Assembly: GCF_030272615.1 (NCBI RefSeq)
Contig: NC_081406.1
Coordinates: 171,636,361-171,700,360 of the forward strand
Reading direction: 5' to 3'
DNA from: Cryptomeria japonica
Lineage: Eukaryota; Streptophyta; Pinopsida; Cupressales; Cupressaceae
Length of the DNA: 64,000 nt
Below are positions 33,346-46,004 of this stretch, in pieces (the stretch's first letter is position 1; each line of letters opens with the position of its first letter). The notes under the pieces were generated by a model. That model was given only the letters and a program-made list of their open reading frames with translations. It had not been told where the DNA came from and did no database searches. Both the position numbers and the translations under genes were made by a program.

Positions 33346-36300
33346 TTGTGGGATCACAATCCCCTCCAAAAGAGATAAAATTTTAATAGTGAACTAAGGA
33401 AAGGAGGACTCAGTGTGATCCCCTAAGGATTGCTTCTATCACAATAGTATAATGAACACTCCCCCATAAGAGAGAGAAAATGAGTATAAGAATTCCTCAA
33501 ATGAAGAATTATCTCATGTGTTAATGATCAACACTTGAAGACAAACACAATCCACTGCCTGCAAACAACACTCCTCCCTTAGGATGAAACCAATCCATTG
33601 GAGATATGAAAAGTTACTCCCATAAATAGGAATACGTAAGAATATAAATCCAAAATATGTGTTCCTTTAGAAACTACTTGAATCCTTCTATGTCCATGAA
33701 AAATGATGATGCCACAAACCTTTTAAGTACATTCCCAATCAATGTAGGAGGCGAAAAATGAAGACTCTAAAAAAACTGATGAAGAACAAGCTCCATGGGT
33801 GATGGATATAATATGGCAACACTAATGTTGCTATCAAAAAAGAGAAGATGAATGTCCTCAAAATAATCCTCCAAATCTGCAACATGAGACTCCATAAAAA
33901 AGGATGATATGTTTGTAAAATACAAATCCCAAGTAGTTGTACCTAGAAGAACAATGTCCCACTATACTGAATCAATGGGGGCTATGCATGAGCCAATGCT
34001 ATTAAATCAGAAATAATAGAATATGATGAAGATTGAGATGGGATCTCAATGTGAGGAGTAGGAACATGAAGATAGATATTTGATCCATCGGAACATGCAA
34101 GACCTATGATATACTCAAGCCCCTCTAAAGTATCATCATCAAAGGTTATGAAATCTATATGTGCAAGGAGAAGAATACAATATGTTGTAGGATCCTTTGG
34201 GAATTTAGAGATATGAGGTTCTTCATGTATCTTCCAAAATTGATTCCAAAGTGTACAATGACACTCAAGGTCTAATATAACACACATAGTGTCATAATCA
34301 ACACTAAAACAAATCACACCTACAACATGGTCTATGATATTACCCCAAGCTTATCGACCTCCTGAAGTCACTGGTTTAGGTATGAATCAACACAAATTAG
34401 GCAACAAATCTGACCACCTAAGATGTGTAAGGATGTCGTGACAACAAGACTCATAATTTCCCTTTGCCCAGTGAAAAACTAAATGATGAAAAAATAAACC
34501 CATGATACCTCCTCAAATGAAATTATTAGACCCCAAAAACCTCACCACATGTAAAGCACGTTTGATACATCCCTCTCCAACAAATAGATCCATCTCAAGT
34601 GCCAAAACATCCAAGTAATTGACGAATTTGTGAAAACAAATATCTAAATAAAATGTACTAGAGAAAAATATGGGAAAAATGAACCTAAGATTTAGGTAGA
34701 GGACTCTATGAGCTTTTTGACAATGTCTGGTTTTTGGAAAATGAAGTTCAGATGTGCAAGATATGGCCTCAAAATCATAAAATTGAAGGATAACTTTAGA
34801 GGCCTAGTACAAAAAAAAGGTGCATAATCTAGCAAAACCACCTATAGATTTAAACTAGTGTTATCACTAGATTTTTGATGATATCTTGTTTGTATGATTT
34901 CAAGCTTGTATAAATAAGTTATGGCCAAAAAACCAACAGTAGATCAAAATGGATTAGAGGGAAAACTAGGTGATGATGTGGTTTCTATACGGATGATGTC
35001 ATGCTAATGTTAGCAATAAAAAATGCAAAAAATATTCCTTCTCACTAGAAAGAATCACCCCCTTTGTCGGAAAAAAGATTCCTTAAAATATGCTTTGAGA
35101 TTCCTTGTCTATAGCTAGATTTAGTAGGTTCACTAAATATAGAAGGGCTCTTAAAAAGCACAAAAAATTGTTGATATCAGTAGGAGTACAAGCCTGTGCA
35201 GGTGTGTAAGGATACTTTTTACTTTGATTTGATGTTTTTTCAAATAAAACATTTAGCTCCCTTTTGACTTTTGCACCAAAATCTTATGGAATTTTTACTA
35301 AATGTTTAGCAAAAAAATTGAAAATTAAAAACCTACGTGAGAATTTTTTTTGGCTTATATTTTGTGCAAGTATAGTTGACATAGGTGTTATGGATATGTA
35401 CTTGCATGGGAAAAAGTGCCCTCAACTCGATTTTTCTCCTTTTCTCTATTTGTGAGAGTTGCATTGGTTTGTACATGAGTACCTAATTAGGCCTAGTTGT
35501 TAGGACTCATTCCTGCATGCATTTTGCATCCATAATTAGCTATTTATCTTATCCCTAAGTTAATCTTAAGGTGGGTGTTGGAGTATTTCACTTAAGCTAA
35601 ACCTAGGTTTTTTTTCCCTTTATTTAATTAGGCTTATAATAGCTTAAGTTGTCTCATTCATTATGATTGTGACACTTGGTCCATGCTAATTTAGTCTATC
35701 CTTTAGGAGTTTGCATCTAGGATTTCATTCATCATTTTATAAGGATTCATTCATTCATTATAATCAATTCATGTGTGCAATAATACATAATTCTAAAGTT
35801 ATTATAGAGCATATTATCTTTGCTTTATCTCTTTGCATGATAGATGTTTGCTTGTGGACAATTCTTTGCTCATGTGGTTGTATCATCAATTCCTACAAAC
35901 ACAATTGGTTAATTGGGACATCATGTAAGTATATATTATGCTAAGATTTTATGGATCAACAGAACACCCCTACAAACTTCCAATTCATGTGACATACCAT
36001 TTTTACATTATAATATGTATGTAATCTTAATAGTGCAGATCAATTATACTTTCATAATCAACAAAAGAAAAGCATAATTCCTTTGTTGCATTTCTCATGT
36101 GGAGGGTTCATATTTGAGAGAAAAGCATTGAATGTTGTAAATGATTTTTTCCAAATTTTTAATTTTAATTTATCTATCATTGGTAATATGACTTGTGTGG
36201 CATTATCAAAGCAAGAATTTTAGCCATAGGAATTTTGTAAGTAGAATTCAACATGAAAGTAAACCCTTGATAGAAAGATCAAAAAACAAGAATTCTTGAG
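33346..36300. other. Unassigned DNA with a short coding-like remnant
   Basis: No element ends were recognised. On the minus strand 33982-34317 is open for 111 codons (phrases PTTYCILLLAHIDFITFDDD, GLEYIIGLACSDGSNIYLHV), and the adjoining sequence to about 33700 reads coding-like with stops. It matches no family I know. The remainder, 34320-36300, is AT-rich with no frame of interest. Confidence 0.35.
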
Positions 36301-38670
36301 ATGAGTTCAAAAAAAACAATGGATGAAACTAGTGCTAAGATAGGTATTTCTTTTGATCAATTATTAGTAGAAATAATGAAATTACACCAACAGAAAGCAC
36401 CAAAGATGTCAATTAAGAGCTACAAAAAAAATTATACAAAAGTTGTCAAACCATCTATTATACAAAAAATGTCAGAGCATCTAAGGATGACTTGTACAAA
36501 TAAAAGTTAGACAAGGTCAAAATTCATTGAGTTTTGTTCTATGAGGAAGAACCTAGGATAACCAAATACTACTACAGATTTTGATGAAATTCCAATGGAT
36601 GAAGAATTTAGCAATTTGCAAAATAAAGCACATCCCAATGATGTTGAGATAGATGATGAAGAATATGATGATTATTTTAAAAATGGTGAACATGATGGTG
36701 GTATTGGTGATATAAATTATTTATGCATACCTTTTTTAAGTGAAGCCACAAAATAAAAATATTCTATAGGGGCACCAATTACCAAAAAAATGGGTTATGA
36801 TGGTGGTCCTTTTAGGATCTAGTGGATAAGGTATTTTTAGTGTACCAAAAGTAAACCCTAGATATTTGCATGAAAAAACTAGAATTGGAGGTGGAATAGA
36901 TAAAACTATCAAGGGGCAAACAATGGCAAAAGGTATAATTCAATTTGTTCCTAGTCATTCCTCAATTTCACAACCTCACACTCATAGTCACAAAAGCCCA
37001 AGAGAGATTGAACAACTACATAAACTTGGCGATTAAATCATTCTAAAGAAGCAAAAGATTATGGTAGCTCAAAGTCCAACTACTTCTATTTTGACGTCAA
37101 AGGAATTATTTTCACAAGTCACCCCTCTAGTTTTTAGTCTGAGAAAGGTTGCAAGTACTAGTACTATTTCTACATTCAAGTATTCGATTCTTTTAGAAAT
37201 CCAAGGATTTGATTACAAAAAATTTGATGTTGAGATGAAAAATAAAAGAGATATGTATAAAGAAGAGAGGAAACAATTGTTAGAGCATATTGTTGTAACT
37301 TCAAAGCATGCAACAACCATGATAATTCCTACATTTAACCTAGATAAAGAAACCATGGAGTACATTATTTTTTCATATAATTAACAATAAACTAGAGCAT
37401 CAAATGGATCCATCTAAATATGAGGTGAGAACTATCCAAATGGATTTTTATGTAATGAAAAATTCTGACAAAATCAATGTATCAAAAAGGAACAACAAAG
37501 TAGTGTAAATGTCATTCCTAAATAAAGAGAGAGCCAGAATTCAATTACAAAATCAAATAGAAAAGTTGAAGGAAAACATAGAAAATGAGAAAGACAAAAG
37601 ACAAATAGGAGATAAAAAGAGAGGATTTAGAGAATAGGATAACAATAGTTGGCTCTACATCTGCAAATCAAGATATTGATCGGGCACTACTGGAACTGAG
37701 TAAACTCAAGGAAAAGTTAGATGAAATGAAGAAGAATTATGAAAATGAAAGAGCCAAAAGAAAAAAACTAGAACAAAGCCTGACACAAGCCAATGCCAAA
37801 TGGGACCATGCCAAGCAAAATGTATGTTAATTGCAAACTGACAATGTGAATTTGAGACAAGACTATGACAAATACAATGCAATTCTAATGAAAGAATGGG
37901 AGGAAAATGAGTCACATAAAATGACTATCTAAAGTATGTAGACAAATAATAAATCATATAAAACAAAAGATTTGGGAGGAAATAATGCAGAGGATGGATC
38001 AATTGTTTAAATTTTTAATATTATTTTTTTAATTTTGTTACAACATACTAAGAAGATCAATATGTTGTGGACAACGCAAACTTGAAATCATGAGAGAAAA
38101 TTATTAATCAAATTTTAGAAAAACTCTACAAATGCACTAATAGTGAATTGGCATCCAAAGGAATTCAAAACTACATAAATGCTTCAATACAGGTATTAAA
38201 TATGATTTATAAATGTTCCAATCTAGGTGAAGCTAAGGAATTTCTTGTTCAACTTGAAAAACAGTTGCGAGAGCTACATGAAAAGGTTGAATTATTCACA
38301 CAACATGGTTTGTCGCTGCCTTTCCACACATGGAAGAGATACATTAGCAATGATACTTTAAAGAACAAGATGGAGGAGAAGACAAGGATTGATTTAGACC
38401 AAGTTCCTCCAAAAGATAGATGAGGCAAAAATTTTGGATTCTATCAAACCACTAATACCATTGAATGAATCATTGATTGGTACATTGAAGTCAAGTTTCA
38501 CTTTTAGTTGTGAATTGCCAATATATTTTTGAGTAAAATATAATAAGTTAGAACAACTTACAAATCCATCAAATGAACAATGGAGCATGCTACAAAAGCT
38601 AATAGAATGATCTAGGAATGACCAGGGTCTAGAAATGTAATTTGTTAATTTAAAAGAGATGTAGTATTTA
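36301..38670 (+). pseudogene. Degenerate unnamed ORF with coiled-coil C-terminal half
   Basis: The plus strand shows a chain of open pieces in changing frames. An N-terminal piece starts MSSKKTMDETSAKIGISFDQ (36301). An acidic stretch follows (EIDDEEYDDYFKNGEHDGG, about 36640-36710). Then come a piece ending near 37384 and a long lysine- and glutamate-rich coiled-coil region (KLKENIENEKDKRQ, SKLKEKLDEMKKNYENERAK, about 37560-37920). The last piece is 38148-38423 (VQLEKQLRELHEKVELFTQH), and a tail runs to about 38670. Frameshifts and stops are frequent. The layout, an N-terminal domain then coiled coil, is similar in style to ORF2 of the 8.03 kb element and to 43380-52834, but I could not align them. 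No catalytic motif is present. It is probably an element ORF rather than a host gene. Confidence 0.4.
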
Positions 38671-38974
38671 TTAGAAATACTTCTATGTATTCATTCATTG
38701 GAAAATAAATATAAAACTTAAACCCATTTTTTTATTTGGGCTGAGTTTTACAAAATTAGTTTATATTTCTCATATGTCATGACAACTATTTTTGAAATAA
38801 ATAAGATCACACTAGGTATATAGAGATCCAAGCCTAAGAACAATAATATGTTATTATGGAAATATAATTATATGTGTTATTATCACACATGAAATTACAA
38901 TTTCAATGGAGGAAGAATTTATTTTGATCCAAATTCTCTCTAGGCTTCAAGCTAGAGAAATCAATTGAATGTTG

Positions 38975-40723
38975 TCATATGACCATTCTCTCCACAACAT
39001 TGAAATAATTGTCCATCAATTGTTCAATGAAATAAATCTTGTCCAACATATAATTTATCACATACAAGTTTATAATGCCATAATTATCAATTCCACAAGA
39101 TGAGAAACAAATTCTAAGGAAAAAATAAGTCCTCCTGTGTGAATACTTCTCCAACTTCCCTTCTACTGTCAAAATAGGAAGCATCTCATCTAGTGGCATT
39201 GTCAATTATTCATATTCCCTTAGCACCTTAATTAACAAGTCATGATAAAAATTAAGAGTGTGGAGATTGGTTCCAACTCAACAAATTTTACAATAATTTG
39301 TGACATAGAACTAAGACTATCGACATCAAATTTTACATGATCAAGAAGGATTTTTAAAAATTTAACTTGAGGAGACCACCTTTTTTGGATGCATCTCAAT
39401 CTCATTTGTGCCCTTTCATGGTTTTTTATTTTATTCATCAATATTTTATAACAATCCCAAAACTTTTTAGCAGGGTCAAGGATGTTGGATATCACATGGT
39501 TTCATAGATTTTGAATCAACTCACTTAAAACAAATTGATCTAACACTGGTGACAATGAAATAGAAATGAGTGGTAGTGAGACCACCTTATTACACTCCTC
39601 AATAAAATCACTAAATCTTTTATATTTATCATCTTTTGACCTTTCTTCAGTCTATTTGCAATTTTTAATTGATAATTTTTAACTTACTCAAATTAACTTG
39701 AATCTTGTTAACAAATTCTTGAGTGTAAAGAGCGGAGTTATCTACCAATGCAACTTCATGCATTGTAGATGTGTCACTCAACCTTGTAATAACCAAGTTG
39801 CCCATGAGATCTCCTACCTTTTTTGTAATATGATGCTTCTAGTCATCAAGCATTATTGACCACACTACTAGTGCCTCATCCTAGGAGCTATAACCTAAGC
39901 CAAAATACAACTTTTGAGCTTGCTCTTCAATTGGTAAAGTTGGGAAGTCTAAAGATTCCCTTATTATGGCATAGTAGGCTTTATGAATTCCATTATAAAT
40001 GTATGAGGCAAATTCAAAGAAGGTGTTGGTATATATGTGTTGAATATCAATGACCAGCATCATCAAATGCACATGCTTCTTGGTTTTTATATTGATTCCC
40101 AACACTTAGAAAACTACAAAGTAGGTGTTTATGAAATAATTCTCAAAATTTTCATAATCAAAGGCCTCCAACATTTGTCCTTCAAAATGCAATAGGCTTG
40201 TCATCCTTCTTCTCCCTTTTATGTAATGAAAGCCATTTAACCTTGAACTACCTTCGTCCCTCTCATATTCCCTCCTTGGAGATAGAAAATCAATAGGCAT
40301 GTGGGAATTAGGTTTAAACATAAGTGTTTCACAAATAGATTACCTTTCACACATGACCAAGAAAACATGTTTTTCTGTGTAGACAAACCTAGTGTCTAGA
40401 TTATAGCTTTTTGCCACTGCTCTAATTAATTCTACATCGACAAAAACATTTGAGATGACAAGCCTTCCCAAATCCAATATTCAAGCATTTTTCATTGGCA
40501 ATGGGTCTCTGCTCTTTTTGTAAACATACATGAACAAATTTCATCCACTAATTGGGATGTAAGGATCCCCATAAGATACTTCTACATCCCCAAGTCTATT
40601 AGATTGAATAATTGTACCCTAGGCATGCCTTTCCCTTTTCATGGATTCAAGCAATTAAGCAATAATATCTTCATGTAGGGCCCTCTTATTATTATTATCT
40701 CTTCTTGAATTTCCACCCATCAT
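38975..40723 (-). pseudogene. Degenerate unnamed ORF, minus strand
   Basis: A start MMGGNSRRDNNNKRALHED lies at 40723. The same frame continues to about 39880 with a few stops (SHMPIDFLSPRREYERDEG, IHKAYYAIIRESLDFPTLPI). It shifts once to 39495-39232 (HERAQMRLRCIQKRWSPQVK) and shifts back to end near 38975. About 580 codons are covered. I do not recognise the protein. Its tail faces the tail of the plus-strand ORF at 36301-38670 with about 300 bases between, a convergent arrangement. An element-derived ORF seems more likely than a host gene, given the surroundings and the number of stops. No catalytic motif is visible. Confidence 0.4.
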
Positions 40724-40734
40724 ATTAAAAATTA

Positions 40735-42041
40735 GGGTTTTAAAGAAATGCAAAATCTAGGCTTCCCAAGTAAATTGAATATTCAAACTTTCTTTATAGA
40801 ATTTAACAATTATATAGCATTCAAACTACTTACTTTCAACAACTAAGCTCTAGAAAAATGAGAAGACCCTTTCATAGACAAAAATGAAAAATAGGTGGCC
40901 CCAAAATTAAAATTACTTGTTATAGCCCTATGCAAAGTCAAACCCTTGCAATTTCTTGTAAATGTGTAATTGGTCACATTGCTTGAATTACAATATACAC
41001 TAATTCTTCAAATGGGACTCTTTTTAGCTCTTAAATTATCTTAAATGAATGCAATAATTAAGTGACAATGTGATTGATCGACTGATCAATATCGACAGAG
41101 ACAACCAATAAGGCCCATACCAATAAACCAACAACTTGCAACTAACCATTCTTCATAGCTTTGAACTTGAGAAATTGATCTTCATCACTCAAGAAGATCA
41201 ATGGAATTCAAAGAAAGATAGTCCATCCATCGCACAAAGATACGTGGCAAGATCACACAGTCAAATTTTGGTGGTAGGCCTATCTTGCAAAAACATGCGA
41301 TAAATTAAAGCAATGCGATCTAATGAGATGAGCCACCTAATGTTATTTCACATGTTTTCATATTGTTACTAGGACCCACCATATGAATATGTGATAGACC
41401 CATTTTGATGGTAGGCCCACCTTTGAGAACATGCAATAGACTTAAGTAATGTGATCTAATGGAAATGGCCTGATACTTGTTCCATGGACCAATCTTGAAG
41501 CTTCATAGTTTCACATCGTTGAAGTGGGGTCACTTTAAGGAGGTAGTGATATAGAGGCTTTGCATGAAAAATAAAGAGCTGCCAACTGGCAAAAGTCAAG
41601 ACTGGGAGTGGGGACCACAATATTAGGATTTAATTTTAGTAGTCGAGCAACATTGTACACCCATAAATTAGTAAATATTAAAACTATCAGATCAATCAAT
41701 TACCAGGGGATGTGTTGGTATCTAACTGACTACTAACCCTTCAAAGTTGTAAATTAAGATTTAGCAACCAAGAAAAACAAGTCAACTTGAAAATGTTGTT
41801 ATCCCCATTTTTAGCTACGGTGCAAACATGGGATAACCCCTACAAATTTGTAGTCCATGTGCTCTAAGAGTAAAAATCGAGGCAATTTGCACCCCCCCCC
41901 CTTTGTTTACTTTTCATCTTCACGAAAAATTGCCCAATTTGAGTCAATTTAATAAATTGACTAAGTTTCCTTCATAGCACTTAGTTTTTATTTATAAGTT
42001 CATTTTTATGCTTTAATTCTGATTTTGCATTTTTTTCCCTC
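40735..42041. other. Noncoding stretch with a diverged direct repeat
   Basis: No gene is visible. A unit of about 68 bases at 41266-41333 (TTTTGGTGGTAGGCC ... GATCTAATGAGATGAGCC) recurs at 41403-41470 with changes. A run of C lies at about 41891-41901. Confidence 0.5.
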
Positions 42042-43249
42042 TAAGATGCATTTCAAGATTACAAACCCGAAATGCACATCTTAGGTGCAAATCAGGTTTA
42101 TAATCCCAAAATCCACATTAATGAGGCACACATTGCATTTAATATTGTGTGTTTGATTTTTAATCAAACTCTTCTTCTTCGATTTTACTTGTTTTACTTT
42201 GTTTTCTTTCTCATTTGTGCATCTTCATTGAAGTATTCTATCTCCCCATAGTTGTAGTGAAAGATCGAGTCCATCAAACCATTTTCAATTTTCATTTTTT
42301 CCAGGTATGTTTTCATTGTTTTTCCTTTCCTTTGTTTATTTTTCTATTAGCTCTTTGTTTAATTATTTCATGCCCTAGTTCTTCTAAGGTTTTATTTTTT
42401 ATGTTAATAATGTATGAACTTCCATTATTCTAACCGTTTAATCTTCCAAACAATGTTGTTCAGGTTTCAAAGTTTGAATGACATCGACATTGTATTGCCA
42501 TGGATTACAATGGTTTCATTCAGGCATTAAAACCTGAACAACATTGTTGTTGTTCATTTTACTTTAGTTGCAAAGATTTTTATGGTTTTCAGTATTGTTC
42601 GAAGTTTAAACTTTGAATGACACCATTGAGAATATGTATTGTGATGTAGTGTTGTTCAAAGTTTAGACTCTGAACAACATTGTTACATTTCCCAAGTTCC
42701 TCACCACTATACCATTTCACTATGAATTTTCGTTGCATGGTTCGGGGTTTACAACCCCAAACTACACCATTTCATCACCATCATTGTGTAGTTTGGGGTT
42801 GTAAACCACAATACCACTACATAATGTTTTAACCCCAAACCACACAATGCCACTGCATAATGTTTTTAATGCTTTGATGAGGTGTAATTCAGGTTCACAA
42901 CCCTGAAATACACCAAACTCAAAATACCAAAAGGTGTAATTCAGGTTTGTGATCCCCAACCACACCCAAGAATTGCATTACCTTTTTTCAAATACATTTA
43001 GTGTAGATCGGGTTACAAACCCGAACTACACTGAACCTTGTCATTTTGTTATCTCAAGTGAAATTTGGGTTTGTAAACCTAAACTACACCAATGCATTTC
43101 ATAATCCAATTTTCCCTATGTAATTCAGATTTAGAAACTTGAACTACATGCACACTTGTTTTGCAGTTTAAAGTGTAAATTGGATTTGTAATCCCCAATT
43201 CACACCTATTTTCCCCAAAAATAAAATTAGGCTTTCTAAACCTAATTTT
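42042..43249. repeat. Chain of about 15 imperfect hairpins with shared stem
   Basis: Short inverted repeats follow one another through this 1.2 kb. Several share the stem GTGTAGTTCGGGTT with a loop of 3-6 bases around TGTAA. The clearest are 43000-43032 (15-bp arms, one mismatch, loop ACA), 42650-42679 (13-bp arms, one mismatch) and 42783-42848 (18-bp arms, one mismatch, 30-base loop). Others are near 42042-42083, 42082-42118, 42452-42491, 42508-42547, 42582-42626, 42739-42768, 42881-42914, 42933-42966, 43057-43089, 43119-43149, 43173-43205 and 43223-43249. Spacing is irregular. The function is unknown. The chain ends about 130 bases before the ATG at 43380. Confidence 0.75.
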
Positions 43250-43379
43250 GGTATCAATGGTATCCAACAAACCAATTGTTTCATAATGATGAATGATTCT
43301 CATGAAAGATGTAATGTTGTTTCTCTCCTAACTTTAGAAGTCTCGTTCTACCAATATTGCAATTGCAGTTTCTAAGAAA

Positions 43380-44561
43380 ATGACAAAGCCTTCTCCTAGC
43401 AAGAGAACCATGAATTTCAAAAAGCAAGCATTCATCCTATCTTTCAACCTTCTTCAGTATCTTCTAACATTGATAATATCAGATATACAAATATAGGTCA
43501 TATGAACCTTGAAGAATTTCTCAAAAGGCTCAAAGATCCCCCTTAGCACTAAAAGATGGAATCAACTATCAATAGAAGTATCCACTTAAAGTCTTTTCAT
43601 TTCCCGTGTTCTCAAGATCCAAAGTTTATGCTTCTAGTAGCCAACCACTTTGATCCTCAGAGTAGAAGTGTTAAACATGTAGAGAATAAAAAGGTCATCC
43701 GATTGGATGAAGATTTCTTCAACACTATTTTTGAATGTCCAAGGATTGATAAGTGCCGAAGAAATATGAATGGCAATTGGTTGAAGACTCTTAGGCCCAC
43801 CATTGCTAGATGGCCTAAGAATTTTCACCATAGTTCATTGAGGAAGTTAATGATTTGATTACTCTTCTCAATAGAGTAAAGGGTCTTCTAGTCTATGATA
43901 CATATCATGAATGGATGTATCAGTATATCCATATTATCAAACATAATAAGGAAAAGATATACTAGGGAAAACAGATAAGTGATGTTCTATGTGACCAACT
44001 CACCAAGATACCTACCACTTTGAAATTTTATATGACTTCATACTTGGTGTATGATATAGAATCTATGAGACATTTCCTAGGTTTGTCAATAGAAGCAGAT
44101 AGAAGACAAGTTATTGTCTATGAATACTATTACCAATTGGTTTTAAAGAATAGCCTACATCATTTTAGAAGGGTCAGTGATGCTTTCTTTTATCATTGTA
44201 TTTTCATTCTCAACAAAGATCTTTAAAAGAAGAGAGTATCAGATGAAGCCTGGGATGTGGTTAATCAGTATGGATGCATGTTTTTGTAATTTCCCACTTT
44301 CCCTACCTCAGGGTAGGATGTTTTGATGATCAACTCTTTATGCTTCCTAGATATCCATCAAACAAGATTGTTCTTATGGAGCTAGCTTGATATATGGTTG
44401 TGGTTCATGAATGGAAATCAGGTTCCCACAAGTCTGATTTCAAGTTTACTTTGACTATTGGAAGGTACTCAATTAACTCCATCTACAAAGCTAAGGTGAT
44501 AGATGAGGAAATGAGAAGAGTTACAAGGGAATGAAGAACGAGTTGAATAAGAGCTACACTC
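43380..44561 (+). pseudogene. Unnamed element ORF, part 1, split by a copia insertion
   Basis: The ATG at 43380 gives MTKPSPSKRTMNFKKQAF, and related reading frames continue to 44561 with several shifts and stops. Recognisable pieces are NLEEFLKRLKDPP, KKVIRLDEDFFNTIFECP and KFYMTSYLVYDIESMRHFLG, followed by a piece with ALMELA-like and NSIYKAKV phrases near 44380-44500. I recall this ORF type from gymnosperm retroelements, without a name or function. There is no nuclease, RT or integrase motif. The ORF is interrupted at CACTC by the element at 44562-51264 and continues at 51270. The hairpin chain lies directly upstream and may be part of the same element's leader. Confidence 0.5.
44557..44561. 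repeat. Target duplication CACTC, left copy
   Basis: CACTC precedes the LTR at 44562 and is repeated at 51265-51269. The host reading continues across it. Confidence 0.9.
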
Positions 44562-45619
44562 TGTTAGGTCTCGGGGACAAATGAGAGGGGGGGTGTGAAT
44601 CAGTTGTCAAATAAATTCAAACCAAAACAATTTTAACCAACTTTAATGCTTAATACCAGTAAACCAAACTTTTATGCCGGTAGATAGTTTTTTCAGTTAA
44701 TTACAGTATCGATAAAGATTAATGCATGAAACATAAAGATAATAAAATCCACAACACATAACACCAATATTTGTACGTGGAAACCCTGTAAGGGGAAAAA
44801 AGATGATGGGAAACCTTACCCAGAATCAGATGATACTACTGCAGATAGTATGTGTATATGAATGGGGTCTGCACATGCAGAAAGGCCAAGCACCTAGAGC
44901 TCACTGCTCAAACACAAATAGGAGTCACACTGACTACAATTGGATGGTTAAATCCAATAAGGATGTACTGCTCAAAATAGCATCTTACTATGCTGGATTC
45001 AATACCGGTGTAGTTCTGAATGTCTTCACAAAACCTTGTTTCACCTTCAAATGATGTCTGTGTGTTAAGCTCTGCTTATTCTCGCATATACCAAATTATT
45101 CCTTCCTTCGCATTCCACACTTGATCTTACAAATAAGATCTTACATTTATATCATACACTAAGACCAATTTTAGTAGGTCGGCTCTAAAGGATATTACAA
45201 TAAAATTAATTTATAAATAAAACAATATCCGATGCAATAACCAATTGAACATGTCCACTTGATGCATTTACAACAATAATAAAACATCTCCATAGCATGT
45301 TGTGCTGATTTGGAATAGATAAGCCTGCCAGTGAATGACCTGGACCTATTTGCCGGTAACAGCAAATATGCAAACACGAATATGTCAATGAACAAATCTC
45401 CAAGACAAAGTGTCCAAACGATGTCTTTGACATAACCAGGTGTTTTTCATGCCATTCCAAGTGCCGATGAACATTATATCCTATCGGTGTACCAGATACC
45501 AATGATTGTGCATAAGTCACTTGCTTGTCGATGAACATTGCTAATTCTTCAAAGTGCCAGAGTTGATAAGTGATAGTAGGTGTTGACATCAATGAAAAAA
45601 CCATACCAAAATACCAACA
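44562..45619 (-). repeat. 3' LTR of the minus-strand copia element
   Basis: The LTR starts TGTTAGGTCTCGGGG and ends ...ATACCAACA, 1,058 bp, matching 50205-51264. A TATA-like TTTATAAATT lies near 45209-45218, usable on either strand. Confidence 0.9.
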
Positions 45620-46004
45620 ATCTCCCCCTTTGGCATTGATGGCAACACAAGATGGAAAAACCATCAAAGTGCCAAAACAGAAATGTCGAATACCAAAAAC
45701 CAACAATCTCCAAAAAAGAGATCATAACTAGAAATCAAAATACAGATACAAAGAGTAATTAGTTTCTCTCAAAATAACAATCTCTCCCCAAATGAATAAT
45801 CTCTCCCCAAGAGATAAAGTGTTTTTCCATAGATATTTCTCCCCCTTTGACATCAAATGCCAAAGCCAATACAAAACCAGATGTAAATACAAAATACCAA
45901 CCAATTCAGTATACCAACTACTCCCCCTAAGAAGTAGCTTCCTCATCAAAGCCGGAGTAAAAGATCTCTATTAATTCTGCCAGTTGATGACAAACATCAA
46001 CTAT
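45620..46004 (-). other. Polypurine tract region with repeated PPT-like motifs
   Basis: Next to the LTR the minus strand reads CCAAAGGGGGAGAT. Further GGGGAGA-type motifs occur near 45783, 45803, 45840 and 45921. The space between pol and LTR shows no env-like frame. Confidence 0.65.

Noticed and set aside
33982-34317. A small host gene on the minus strand
   Set aside because: It is open for only 111 codons, with stops on both sides and no recognisable domain; it is kept only as a coding-like remnant.
42042-43249. CRISPR-like or direct-repeat satellite array
   Set aside because: The units are inverted repeats with irregular spacing and no constant direct repeat or spacers, and the DNA is eukaryotic.
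45206-45706. A 166-codon minus-strand open frame
   Set aside because: It lies across the 3' LTR and polypurine region of a copia element. The equivalent part of the other LTR is open for only 84 codons, and no protein motif is present.
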